Shown: positions 1 through 13,000 of the stretch, piece after piece | Layout of the letters: the number at the start of each line of letters is the position of its first letter | Numbering within the stretch: the stretch's first letter is position 1 | DNA from: Congeria kusceri | Taxonomy: Eukaryota; Mollusca; Bivalvia; Myida; Dreissenidae | Assembly: GCA_027627225.1 (NCBI GenBank) | Contig: CM051034.1 | Span: 17,034,980-17,098,979 of the forward strand | Direction: 5' to 3' | DNA length: 64,000 bases | Translations under genes and position numbers: made by a program | Notes under the pieces: model-generated | Seen by the model: the letters and a program-made list of their open reading frames with translations, nothing else | Told to the model about the DNA's origin: nothing | Database searches by the model: none

Positions 1-348
1 ATACAGTTTAAATGATATGTTTTGGTATCAATTTAAAGGTATATTATGTAAGAAATAAGAAAAAAAGACAGTTTTAGGCACTACTTTATCTTAAATGGTT
101 CCCAGCTTCATAACTTTTGGCCCATGTATTCATGCACAAAATGGCAGCCCCCATGCCTATCAAAACCGGTGTGTTGATTCTAAGGTAAATATTTTGAGTT
201 ACAACGTATAGAAATGTTTGACATGCTGTTTTTTCAAAAGGTTATGGCCTTATCTTTCCAACAATGTATGGTGATATATTGGGAAGTCGCTTGGTCATGG
301 TGAAAATTGAGATCAAACATTGAATATTTTATATGTAACAATGACGGA

Positions 349-354
349 ATTTAT
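349..354 (-). terminator. Possible SH3BP2 poly(A) signal
   Basis: AATAAA on the minus strand about 510 bases past the SH3BP2 stop. If used, the 3' UTR would contain the 32-bp array at 365-745. No cleavage evidence is available from sequence alone. Confidence 0.25.
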
Positions 355-364
355 TTGCGCATGC

Positions 365-745
365 GTAACCTATACCGGAACTGTCGATTTGCGTACAATG
401 TTTATACCGGAATCGTCGATTGGCGTACAATGTTTATACCGGAATCGTCGACTGCCGTACACTGTTTATACCGGAATCGTCGATTGGCGTATAATGTTTA
501 TACTGAAATCGTCGATTGGCGTACAATGTTTATACCAGAATCGTCGATTGGCGTACAATGTTTATATCGGAATCGTCAACTGACGTACAATGTTTATACC
601 GGATTCGTCGACTGGCGTATAATGTTTATACTTAAATCGTCGATTGGCGTACAATGTTTATACCGGAATCGTCGATAGGCGTATAATGTTTATACCAGAG
701 TCGTCAATTGGTGTACAATGTTTATACCGGAATCACGTCAACTGG
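365..745. repeat. 32-bp minisatellite, about 12 copies
   Basis: The unit contains GGCGTACAATGTTTATACC followed by GGAATCGTCGATT. Copies differ by scattered substitutions. It lies just beyond the last SH3BP2 exon, in the likely 3' UTR. The overlapping open frames are by-products of a stop-poor repeat. Confidence 0.9.
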
Positions 746-860
746 CGCGCAATGGAGGCCCGCCGATGTCACAATACGCATGTCGCACGTGAAACAGTAT
801 CTACTGCAAGCAATGACTAGAACTATCGGTCACAGAGGCGGTGTCAGAAAGGTGGGGGTA

Positions 861-1019
861 TCACATCGTGTTCACGTATCCCGCCCCAGGCTGCGTGGGT
901 TGCGCGTACGGACGGGCGAGCCGCACAGTCTTGTTGGGCAGGTTGTGCTCCATGTAATACTGGATCAGCTCCTCGACCGTGCCAAAATGCTCGGTGCTGT
1001 CAAGAGTGAGTCCCTCATC
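861..1019 (-). CDS. SH3BP2: SH3BP2 exon 11, SH2 end and stop
   Basis: Acceptor TTCTCAG. Encodes DEGLTLDSTEHFGTVEELIQ, then YYMEHNLPNK and VRLARPY, the closing SH2 helix and strand. The tail ends GAGYVNTM and a TGA at 861-863. The tail Y-V-N sits in a Grb2-type YxN context. Confidence 0.9.
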   Translation of the reverse strand, partial: DEGLTLDSTEHFGTVEELIQYYMEHNLPNKTVRLARPYAQPTQPGAGYVNTM

Positions 1020-4000
1020 CTGAGAACACGGTCACAATAATCATATCAGGCGACATTAAAAAAGCATAGCCTTCTTTCGTTGTATACAGTTCGGAAATAT
1101 TAATGATACAATGCTTACTGATGACGAATAATTGGAAATATATACTGCGCATGTATCAAGGCAAGCTAACTTCAGAGGTAAATACAATAACAAATATATG
1201 GTGGGTAACAAACCAGTAATGCATTGAGCAACTAAGCAAAGACTGTAAGCTTTTACGATTACATATTTTGTCCAAAAAAAGCATGCAACGTATTTGAGGA
1301 GTACTCTTTGTAAGTCCTTTCAGAATTGATGAAATCCTACAGTTGTATTTGCCAGGGCTGGTATTCATAAAGCTCCTAAGGAAAATCTTAATTTAAGTTG
1401 TACTTAATTTAAAATTTCAGATCGAATTGTCTTATTTATCTTTATAACAAGGTCAAATGTGAAACATCTGAGCATTTATTTGTATTAGTTTAAAACATTG
1501 AAATGTAAAAGAGGTAAATAAGAAACAGCCAGATACTTATGAATTTTATGAATTAAAAAATTTACTCAAGATTTCCCTAAGGAGCTTTGTGAATACGGGC
1601 CCTGAACGACATAACGTATTTAGGATTAAATGGCCGTCAATGGACGTCAAAGTGTAGGGAGCGTCACCCCGCCCCTTTTGGTTCCCCTACTGCTCCCTTT
1701 TCTGATACTAGACATTTTTCCCTACAACAGATATCCAATTACCAAAATCGAAGCTTCTTTATTTTAAATTGGCTCAAAGAAAGGACTAGTGTTTTAGATC
1801 CGGATAAAATAGGTTCGAACAAATATATAATTATGCCTTCGATGGCTGTGTATATACAGGAAGTCAAACGTTTTTATGTGGTCACTGCAGGGACGAAGAT
1901 TTCAATATTTTGTCATATTTGACTAAACCTACCTTCTCGTGAATTTTGAACTCCTTCAGACTGTTCTCAATATTTACTGACAGAACCTGAAAGTGAAAAC
2001 AGGAGAGACAAATGCTAGGATTGACGTAGAGGTTGACATCACTGTAGCGTTCAGTGACATTATATACTTGTAGTGTATGTATGTGTGTACGCAATCTCAT
2101 TAAAATCAAATCCTAACATTGTTAGGGTCTGAAGACATCGTATAACCGGTCACGTTAAATGACCTTCCGAACAATAAAACATCAGCCCTGCTGCGCCCAA
2201 TGAAATTGCCTTTTGCACGGCAATGTTTAGGCACGGTTTTTGAAAAGTGATGCATTTCCAGCTGATCCTCGGGAATGAATCATTTACAGTTAATTTTCAC
2301 GGGGAAAACAAAGGATATAGTTGTTCCTTAGGCGAGTAAACATCTAAAGTTCACGTTAATTTCGTGCATAGCATATGTGGTTTATGTATGAATTTATACC
2401 GCACGATTTTGAAGGCAACAGTTTGATTGGCTCCTAGAAAGGTCATCTGAACGTGACCCCTAATGTGAAGTCATCAGATCCAGTCAGTGGATAATGTACA
2501 TTTAGTAGCGTAAGACTGGAGATGATTTTAATGAGATTGGTGTGTACGCGACGCAGACTCGAAAATGGTCAATGTGGTCTTCGTATCATAGTCTATTTCA
2601 GTTATTGGCGAAGGAGGTATTTCAAATCCGATCTGGCAAACCCTGTCCCTTCAATACGTGCTGTTCAGACAGAAAGATTTTGACTCCAGAACAATAAGCG
2701 CAAAACAACAACTTAGCGCAAAGATTGGCTCCACGTTGGGAAGGGTCGTCATTTGATTGTCTGAATAATTTGACACGACCCATATGTTTGATGGAACTAC
2801 ACAATCTGAACCGTGAACTTAAATTCAATAACACGCTGTTCAGTTGCGTAGCTTTCTTTAGGCACTACAGGCACATGCCTATACATTTTTTCCAGAGATG
2901 ACAAATTTAAACATGCCAAAAATGCAATAAAAACAAGAGGAGGGGGGGGGGGGGTGAGGGATCTTTCTTGGCTGTGTTGATACTTCATTGTTTAACAAAT
3001 CGATTACGTCAATATGAAACAGCATTTATGAAACACATGCTTAGTTTACAATTATTTTGCAGAATCGGGGTTTAGCTGAAGTTAATTGTTTGTAGTCACA
3101 TACGAGTATAAACTCTCCTGGCCTAAATTATCGCTTACAGCGTCATTTTGTAGATGCCGCTTTTTGTGCTTATACACGTTTTGAAGCCAAGCTACGCCCC
3201 TGCTGTTATAGATACCTGCAATTCCGGTTCAAATCGTCTATTCAATATATACTATTTCAGAAGTATTTCCTATTACTTAAATAAACATGTACGCCTAAAA
3301 ATTATGGGGCTAGCTCTGCTCTATACTTTCAGTCTTTTCCAGAATCCGATCGGTTCAAATCACATATTCAATATATACTATTCAAGAACTAGATTCCATT
3401 ACGTCCATTACTTTTACATGTACAAATAATGGAGCGTAACTCTGTCTGCTCTACGCTTTCAGTGTAAGCCAGAGTTGCGGTTCTTACCTCCTTGTTATCA
3501 TTCCTGGACCTCCGCACCAGGAACGTCCCCTCGGGCATAGCGACCAACAGTCTGCAAATACCACTCTCATAATCAGGCCTACGGCTACGAAAGGTGTTAC
3601 TCTCAAACTCTGTCGTAACTTAAAATATTGCAAAATAAATTCGGTTGCAACATTTCATTGGCTACAATATTAAATTAAAGGGCCTATGTCAACGAAAAGG
3701 GCCGAAATGGACAACTGCAGTTAAAAAAATCTGAAATTTAAATATTAAATATTGGCATATAATCAATGCTAATATAATGTACATATGATGGAAATGGAAA
3801 TTATGCATTCTGAGTTCTGAGAACAAAATCATTATATAATTTAGGTGGTGATTGTTTGGCTCCTTTCTTGTTTACACGTTGACGTCAGATTTGTGGGTAT
3901 CTTTTTCATCGACATTGTCCCTTTAATACCAAGTTTATGGTTAAGAACGTCCGTAGTAATAATATCAATGGCATTCAGTTTAGCATTACATCTTATACAT

Positions 4001-7000
4001 TTATGTGTAAAACAACTGTGAAGAAACAATAAACTGCATCTGTATTCGAAGTGAAATATTTAAGATATTCTGAAATCAGATATTAAGTAACACACTTTTC
4101 TGAAATCAGTATCCGAAGTATGGTGTAGTTTATTTTTATGAAAGCCATACCATGAGCTAAAAGTACTTAAAATATTGCAGGCATTGTTTTGTCATATATT
4201 AACTGATATCTTAATTTACAATTCCTGCAAAGATCCAAGCTTTGACTATAGTATGATATATTGCCTAAACACTGTTGGCATCTTTAGCACAATTAATTTA
4301 TACAGGGATTTCTATTATCGACTGAAAGTGTGTCAATTAGGTAGTGGCGATTTCTACTATCGACTGAAAGTGTAGTCTTTAAATAGTGGATATTTCTACT
4401 ATCGACGAAAAGTGTGGCATTAAGGTAGTGGTGATTTCTTCTATACACTGAAAGTGTGGCATTGCGTTAGTGTCCATTTATAATATAGACGAAAAGTGTA
4501 ATATTTAGGTAGTGGCGATTTCTACTATCGTCGGAAAGTGTGGCATTTATGTAGTGGCGAGTTCTACTATCGACGGAAAGTGAAGTATTTAGGTAGTGGT
4601 GGTTTGTACTATCGTCCAAAAGTGTAGCATTTAGGTTGTGGCGATTTCTACAATCGTCTGAAAGTGTGGCATTTAGGTAGTGGCGATTTCTACTATCGTC
4701 TGAAAGTGTGGCATTTAGGTAGTGGTCATTTCTACTATCAACGGAAAATGTGGAATTAGGTAGTGGCGATTTCTATGGACGCAAAGTGTGACATTTAGGT
4801 AGTGGTAATGTCTACTATCGTCGGAAAGTGTGGATTTAGGTATTGTTGATTTCTACTATCGACGGAAAGCATGGCATTTAGGTAGTGGTGATTTCTACTA
4901 TGGACGTAACGTGTGGCATTGAGGTAATGGTTATTTCCCCTATCGTCTGAAAGTGTGGCATTTAGGTAGCCGTGATTTCTACTATCTACTACTATGTAGC
5001 ATGTAGGTAGTGGCGATCTATACTATGGTCGGAAAGTGTAAAATTAAGGTAGTGGCGATTTCTAATATAAAAATATACTGTCGCGATTTCGACTATCGTC
5101 GGAAAATGTGGCAATTAGGTAGTGGCGATTTCTACTATCGACGGAAAGCGTGGCATTTAGGTAGTGGTGGATTCTACTTTCGTCGAAAAGTGTAGCATTT
5201 ACGTTGTGGTGATTTCTACAATCGCCGTTAAGTGTGGCATTGAGGTAGTGGCAATTTCTACTATCGTCTGAACGTGTGGCATTTAGGTAGCGGAGATTTC
5301 TACTATCGTCGGCAAGTGTAGCATTTAGGTAGTGGCGATCTATACTATCGTCGGAAAGTGTAAAATTAAGGTGGTGGCGATTTCTAATACAGAAATCTAC
5401 TATCGCGATTTCCACTATCGTCAGAAAATGTGGCAATTAGGTAGTGGCGATTTCTACTATCGACGGAAAGCGTGGCATTTAGGTAGTGGTGGATTCTACT
5501 ATCGTCGAAAAGTGTAGCATTTACGTTGTGGTGATTTCTACAATCGCCGTTAAGTGTGGCATGTAGGTAGTGGCGATTTCTACTATCATCTGAAGGTGTG
5601 GCATTTAGGTAGCGGTGATTTCTACTATCGACGGAAAGTGTGGCATTTAGGTAGTGTCGCTTTCTAATATAGACGAAAAGTGTCGCATTTAGGTAGTGGT
5701 GATTTCTACTATCGACAAAAAAGGTGGCATTTATGTAGTGGCGATTTCTTCTATAAACTGACAGTGTGGCATTTAGGTAGTGTCGATATCTAATATAGAC
5801 GAAAAGTGTTGTATTTAGGTTGTTGCGATTTCCACCATCGTCGGAAAAGGTGGCATTTAGGTAGTGGCGAGGTTCACTATCGACGGAAAGTGTGGCATTC
5901 AGGTAGTGGTGGTTTCTACTATCGTCGAAAAGTGTAGCATTTACGTTGTGGTGATTTCTACAATCGCCGGAAAGTGCGGCATTTAGGTAGTGGCGATTTC
6001 TACTATCGTCTGAAAGTGTGGCATTTAGGTAGCCGTGATTTCTACTATCGTCGGAAAGTGTAGCATTTAGGTAGTGGCGATCTATACTATCGTCGGAAAG
6101 TGTAAAATTAAGGTAGTGGCGATTTCTAATATAGACTAAGTGTCTCAATTAGGTAGTGGTGATTTCTACTATCGTCAAAAAGTGTGGCATTTTGGAAGTG
6201 GTGATTTCTACTATCGACTGAAAGTGTGGCATTTGGGTTGTGGTGATTTCTAATATAGACGAAACGTGTCGCATTTAGGTAGTGGCGATTTCTACTATCG
6301 ACAAAAAGTGACGCATTTAGGTAGTGGCGATTTCTACTATCGACAAAAAATGTGGTATTTAGGTAGTGGCGATTTCTAATAAAGACGAAAAGTGCCGCAT
6401 TTAGGTAGTGGCGATTTCTACAATCGACAAAAAATGTGGCATTTGGGTATTGGTGATTTCTACTATCGTCGTGGCGATTCCTACTATTGACGGAAAGTGT
6501 AGTACATGTATTTAGGTAGTAGCGTTTTCTACAATCGACTAAACGTGAATTATTTAGGTAGTTATGATTTCTACTATCGGCATAAAGAGTAGATATAGTA
6601 TTTAGGTCACGGCGACACACAACCTACCTTTCAACATCGTCCCTGCTTGATCCTTCGTACTGGAAACTTGACCTCGATATCACAACCTGAAACAAACACA
6701 ACGGTTTGAATTCAGTAGTATGGGCTATGAAATACAAAATTATATGCAGATAATTGTTAGAAAATACAAAGTATGCCAATGCATTACATGCAATTACGTG
6801 GGAGATGACATAAACTAGCCTGCGATGTTTATACAGACATTTATAAGGTTGTTTTATTCATGTATCAACTAAATTCAAAAATCTTTGTAAAATAGTTCTG
6901 AATAAACAAAAGTTTTAAATATCGAGGTATTAAAGGGCCATTAGTCTTATTTATAACAATTACACGTATGGTTGTATGTGCAATCTCATTAAAACCAAAT

Positions 7001-10000
7001 CCTACCATTTTTAGGGTCTGAAAACAACGTATAACAGGTCACGTTCAAATGACCTTCCGAACAATAAAATATGAGCCCTGCTGCGCCCAATGAAATTGCC
7101 TTTTGCACAGCAATGTTTGGCCACGGTTTTCTGAAAAGTGATGCATTTCCAGCTGATCCTCTGGAATAAATCATTTACAGCTAATTTTCACGCGGATAGC
7201 AATGGATATAGTGGTACCTTAGGCGAGTTAACCTAAAAAGTTCACGTTAATTTCGTGCATAGGATTTTTCCTTTATATATGAAGTTATACCACAATACTT
7301 TGAAGGCAACAGTTTGATTGGCTCATGAAAAGGTCATCTGAACGTGACCCCTAATACGAAGTCATCAGATCCAGTCAGCGGATAATATAGTAGCGTCAGA
7401 CTGGATATGATTTTAATGAGATTGGATTGTATGTGTGAGCTGTAACTTGCCTTTTTTACGACAGGCTTCTTTGGCAGTGTTTGTGGTGCCTTTCTGTCGT
7501 GGAGATCCGCTGCCTTTGGTGACTTGCTGGTGGGAGAAGTGTCTTGAGTAAATGACGGTTTAAAGGGTCCTGAAATTACATATATGCAGACCTTAGCAAT
7601 GTTTCCTTTAATGGTTTAAAGTGCCGTGGAATGGCATACGAACCATTGAACAAAATAAAGCATTTAGACCAATTTTAACTTCTGATGGTTTAAAAGGTCC
7701 TGAGATTACACATGCAGAGACCATATAACAAAATACTACATTCAGAACAAATGCTACATTTTATGGTGTAAAGTGTCGTGGAATTGCATAGAAATGGTGT
7801 CCAGAGCAATACAAAAAGCATTTATTACAGTGTATTTAAAAAACTATTTATCATATGTAGCAGGGCTTTCATTAACTTCTGAAAACTGGAAGTTTGAACT
7901 TCCTGGCCTGTGACTTTGGAAGTTTGGCTCATAATATTTGGAAGTTTTGACGAGTACACTGCGAGCTAATTTCACCTTTCTCGTAAATGATCTGACTGTA
8001 GGGAAGGTTAAGAATGTAACCAAATTTCAGCATCAACATTTTTTAATTCTGGCTACGTTAAATTCTGAATAATAATACGATATGTTAAATACAGGTAAAA
8101 CATGCCTGTAAGAAAAGCATGAAATGCATCTGACAGCTTTTTTTCTTTATTTTAGTAATATTCGCATTTGTCCATAAATAAAAAAAAGCCAGAATCAATG
8201 TTGCTTCTTTTTGTAATTTCATTATCAGAATTATTCTTGGAAATATTAGGAATATTACCTCTCGGTTCGTCTCTGTCCTCAATTTCAGAATATTCTTCGT
8301 CATTTGCTGTAAAGGGAAGGTCCTTCTGGTATGAATGTGCATTACTTCTAAAATTAATACATACTGCTATGTCACGGATAATGACATTCAAGTGTCACCT
8401 TGATTTTAGGTCGTGTCAAAATCTTGCTATGGCGAATACTATTCAAAAGTTATCTGACATGTCCTTCTGGACATGCATTTTGAAAAACGTTAACGAATGT
8501 CAACGGACGTTCATACGGACCAACAAGCGTGAATCCTCTATAGTCCGTATCCTATCGTATTCTATTATATCCCCTACATAAAAAAAAACAGTGGGGATAT
8601 AATAAAGACTTGCAACACACGAAGTTATATTGTACAAATGAAAACTGGACATTGTAATAAAAGTAAGCATCAACGAAATAAATCCATGTAAGTGTGCGCT
8701 ACCTTCCAGAGGTAGGGGAGCGTTGTTCCGGGGGTCGGGGGCAGGAATCTGATCCGGGACCACCTCCTTCTCGATGTAGGCGTAGTCGCCCTCGTCAACG
8801 ACGCCCTGTCTGTGACGCGCTCTAATAGGTAAATGAGAAAAACAAGATCTCGTTACTTGTTACATAACAGCTAATATTCAGCCAGCCTCCAATACCCAGC
8901 TCGGTACTGGGTATTCAAAATATACCGAATATCCAGCAAGCCTCCAATACCCAGCTCGGTACTGGGTATTCAAAATATAGCGAATATCCAGCCAGGGTCC
9001 AATACCCAGCTTGGAATTGGGTATTCAAAATATAGCGAATATGCAGCCAGCCTCCAATACTCAGCTCGGTACTTGAAATACAAAATATACCGAATATCGA
9101 GACAGGTTCGAATAACCAGCTAGGCATTGCGTATTTGCGAAATACATGATAGCGAATATCCAGTCAGCCTCCAATACTCAGCTCGATATTGGGTATTCAA
9201 AAATACACCGAAAATCGGACAAGGTTCGAATAGACAGCTATGTATTCATGTATTTCGCGAATACCCAATACTGAGCTGGGTATTGGACCCTTGCTCAATA
9301 TTCGGTATGACAGGCAAATGAAAACAAAAGTTCAATAAACACACAAGAAAGTACAAACGAATTTTAATGACCAGTATAAAAGTAATAACACATGCTTGTG
9401 ATGCGCGTTAACAGGCAAATTACCAATAAATAAAATGGTGATTTTTTCGCTCACATTTTGTTTGTGACGCGATCTGACAGGAAAATGAGAATAACAAATA
9501 AGAAAAAGGTTCACTCTAAATTGCCAAAAGTCTTAGTGTGTTTCACTTAAATACATTCAATTTTTGGCATACATGTATTAGCAGCGATCGTGGGTTTTAC
9601 GGTATTATATAATTGCGGGCTTCAACAAATCATATGAGAAGTTCGTTCAAACTGACTCTGTTATATTTAAAAGAGTGATTTTGTTTGCTACCTAAAAGAT
9701 TGAAACGCAATTTTTAGAAATGCACTTGAATTTTGAGTTTATTCTTCAGAAATATTAATTATATGGCAAAACAAGAGAAAAGGGAAGAATTAAAAAAAAT
9801 ATTTTAATATGAGTAAGAGTTTACTTAATGATTAATATCTTTTCTTCCTTCGCTTGAGTTTACTTATACTTTTTAATGAACGTTTTTCCTTGTATTAGTT
9901 ACGTATTAAATGTCTGAGGAGTTTTACTTAAATGACAACTTAAAAGTCAAGAAAATACACTTTTTTTAATGCAGTTCGAAAGACATACTTATTAATGGAA

Positions 10001-13000
10001 CATTAAATATCTTTTTAAACGCCGATCTATCATTAGCATAAATATCGCTTATCTAAATATTCAGATTGCTGAATAACGTTCATATGTTCGTATTGTTGAT
10101 CGCTATTTGTTATACTACTATCAACTTTACAATAACATCATAGGAGCACTTGTTTGTGGTTGTTGTTTTTATATTTTGTACATGTAATAATTATTTCTAA
10201 TACATTGTATGCCATCTAGCGATGGTAGTCATATTAATAACCCATGCAACGAATTTAGTGTGTCTTGTTTTACAGGGCTAAATAAAAATCTCTGAATAAA
10301 TATTTGCTCTGGGCTCGCATTCACAAAGTTCCTAAGGGAAATCTTTACTTAAGTTGTACCTGAGTGAAAATTTCAGAAGACAATTTCTGTGTGAAATCCA
10401 ATTATTTGCACTGAACAAGGTATGAAGTGTAAGGGATAGGCGCGAATAACAAATCAATTTCAAATTTATTAAAATGCGCTCTTAAATTATTCTTCCAATA
10501 GGTTGATCGTTCTCCCTTTCAGACGGAATTTCAAGTAAACGTACTTCAAATCAGTATAAAAGACATCTACGCAAGTGCATGTACGATAAGATAGATACTC
10601 GGAGATTTAAATCGTACAATTAAAACTGTAAAAGTGATGTGTTTCAGTATTCAAACTTACCAAAAGGAAATGAAAATATCCAGTGCCCGTAGCTCAGGGG
10701 CTACCACAAAGGTCCACTGGGCTACTTAAGTTTTAAGTCACAAGTCTGCAGGTAAATTCACATTTAAGTATTGTATTGTATTGTTATTTATATTTTATTG
10801 TATTTATTTATATTTAATTAAAGAATGGATTCTAATCGCGCAATCCACATTATACTTGATTATACGTATTTCCAACTACATTTATTTGCTTTTCTTTCTG
10901 TTCATGTGTAATGCAAAATGAATTGGGCTACCAATGAAAAATTCAGGTAGCCCAGTGCTTATTCGGCGTAGCTGTCAAAGATCACTTTTGACCTAGAGAT
11001 TTCTTGCGATAATTTTATGCATCGGGAAAACTGAATGTCAATAGAATTGAGCAAATTTTCAAATTTTAGGGAATGCAAACTTACAACAATGGTTTGATGT
11101 CTACCAATAACTGTTGCATATTTTTGGGGATTAAAATTTACATAATTGTTTACATAAGCGTTAAAATAAAGTTATAAACATATCTTCGACATACACTCTA
11201 GAATTAACATAGTTTATGGACAATTTTACTCATTGGATGTCATGAACAGAATGTAATATTCATTCACATAATGAAATAATTATTTTGTTTAGCCTACATC
11301 AGCGGCACGCTCTATGAATAGCAATTACAATGATCCCACTGGTTGACCGATATCTGAGAATGATTGTGCTCTGGAACGTTTCGGAGTTATGTGTAGATAT
11401 TCGGCGAAGATCGGTAGGAAATGGTCTATTCTAGCGTATTCAATGAGTGCATCATTCTAAAAATAGCGCGCGGTATAGCTGTGTTAATGTACATTCATCA
11501 ATTATATAGTGTCCGAAGAATCATTAACCCGAGAATTTCAATAATGGGGAATTTATATTTATAAACTGACTGTGCATGTTAATTTATATTTGAATGGCGG
11601 TTGCGTTTTATTAAGAATTAATTATAATTGCACCTTTATATCAACTTCTCCAGTAGATGTTATTCAGTCTCTAAAAATATTTAACATCTTTCTATGAATA
11701 AAATGTGGTGAAAGAAGTCTCATAACCCGTCAAAATGTCAACGTGTTCAAGTGACTTTTACTTCGTTTGCCTAGCATGAATACACTATTTGAAAAACTAT
11801 GTACACTCGCCTGATATATAATAATTTTCATCCATTTTCCTGACAATGCTAATTTTTTAAATTGCCTGACAAATTCATGTATCAATTATGGTTACGTAAA
11901 TTACTAAGATTTAGGTTATTCATTTATCACCAGTGAAAACATGGAAGGTCTGATCGGTTTATTCAGGGTACAGATATTAATAATGTTTGAATTTATCTCA
12001 AATTCATTTTTGGTCCGATAAGTTTTCTTACGGTGTCAGAAAAATCTAAGTCCGAGAAGTCTTAGTGGGGACCAAAAAAGCTGGGGTCCGAATAGTCACG
12101 TAACCGATCATCTTGTTCCTCTTATATTATGTTTCGGGTAAAAAATGACATCTCAATTTTAATTTCAACGCCGATTGTCTTTTTTAAAGACATTTCTTGA
12201 TTTAAAACTTGTCGTACACTGCCTACAACGTATTATTCACAAGCTGAGTGAATCAGGAATGCAGCTGCATTCAAGAGCATTGTTTTGCAATAATGCCTAT
12301 AACAAAAACATAATTATCAATGTACCAGCTGTAAATAAACTACTTAAGAGTTAACTTTGTTTCCGTTGATTCATCATAGATTCGTCTTACTATTTCTTGC
12401 CAGTTGATAAGACAAGCAATTTATGCGCTTAAGTGTAGCCACTGTCATACACTTCAACATCAAGCGTTTCTTGCTTAAAGAAAACATGACTTACGTTAAA
12501 GGGACCTGTTCACAGATTGACGAATTGACAATGTTCAAACTTTTGTTGTCACATATTCCAAAATTAAAAGGAAAAGGTATATAAAGGAGAGAAAAAAAAA
12601 CACTACTAACATAGAATTATACTGTAAATACCATTTCGTTAAAGAGTAATTAATCGGCATAAATTAATAAAATTATAAAGCGTTTGTAACGGGAAACCAT
12701 GGACTAATTTGGAGTGTTTCTGTTGTTTTCATTGAAATTGTTGAAAACACGTGAAACGCTTGCATAAGGTTAAATTACACGTACAAGTGTGTAAATCGGA
12801 ATGGCCAAGAGGTTAGCGCGTTTGACTTTTGTACCGGAGGTCTGATTTTCGAATCTCGGTGGGAGCAACAATATTTGTGTCTGTTCTTTTTTGTTGTTGT
12901 GTTTTCTTTTCGGCGTAGCTGTCTAAGATCACTTTTGACCTAGATTTCTTGCGATCATTTTATGCAGCGGGAAAACTGAATGTCAATAGAATTGGGCACA

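Noticed and set aside
5384..6148. 254-residue RNRHYLNATL-repeat protein
   Set aside because: Produced by the 42-bp array, whose unit length is a multiple of three. It drifts neutrally and lies in an SH3BP2 intron.
8152..8391. 79-residue independent gene
   Set aside because: Only the central part looks coding and it ends in a donor. It is better treated as a candidate SH3BP2 cassette exon.
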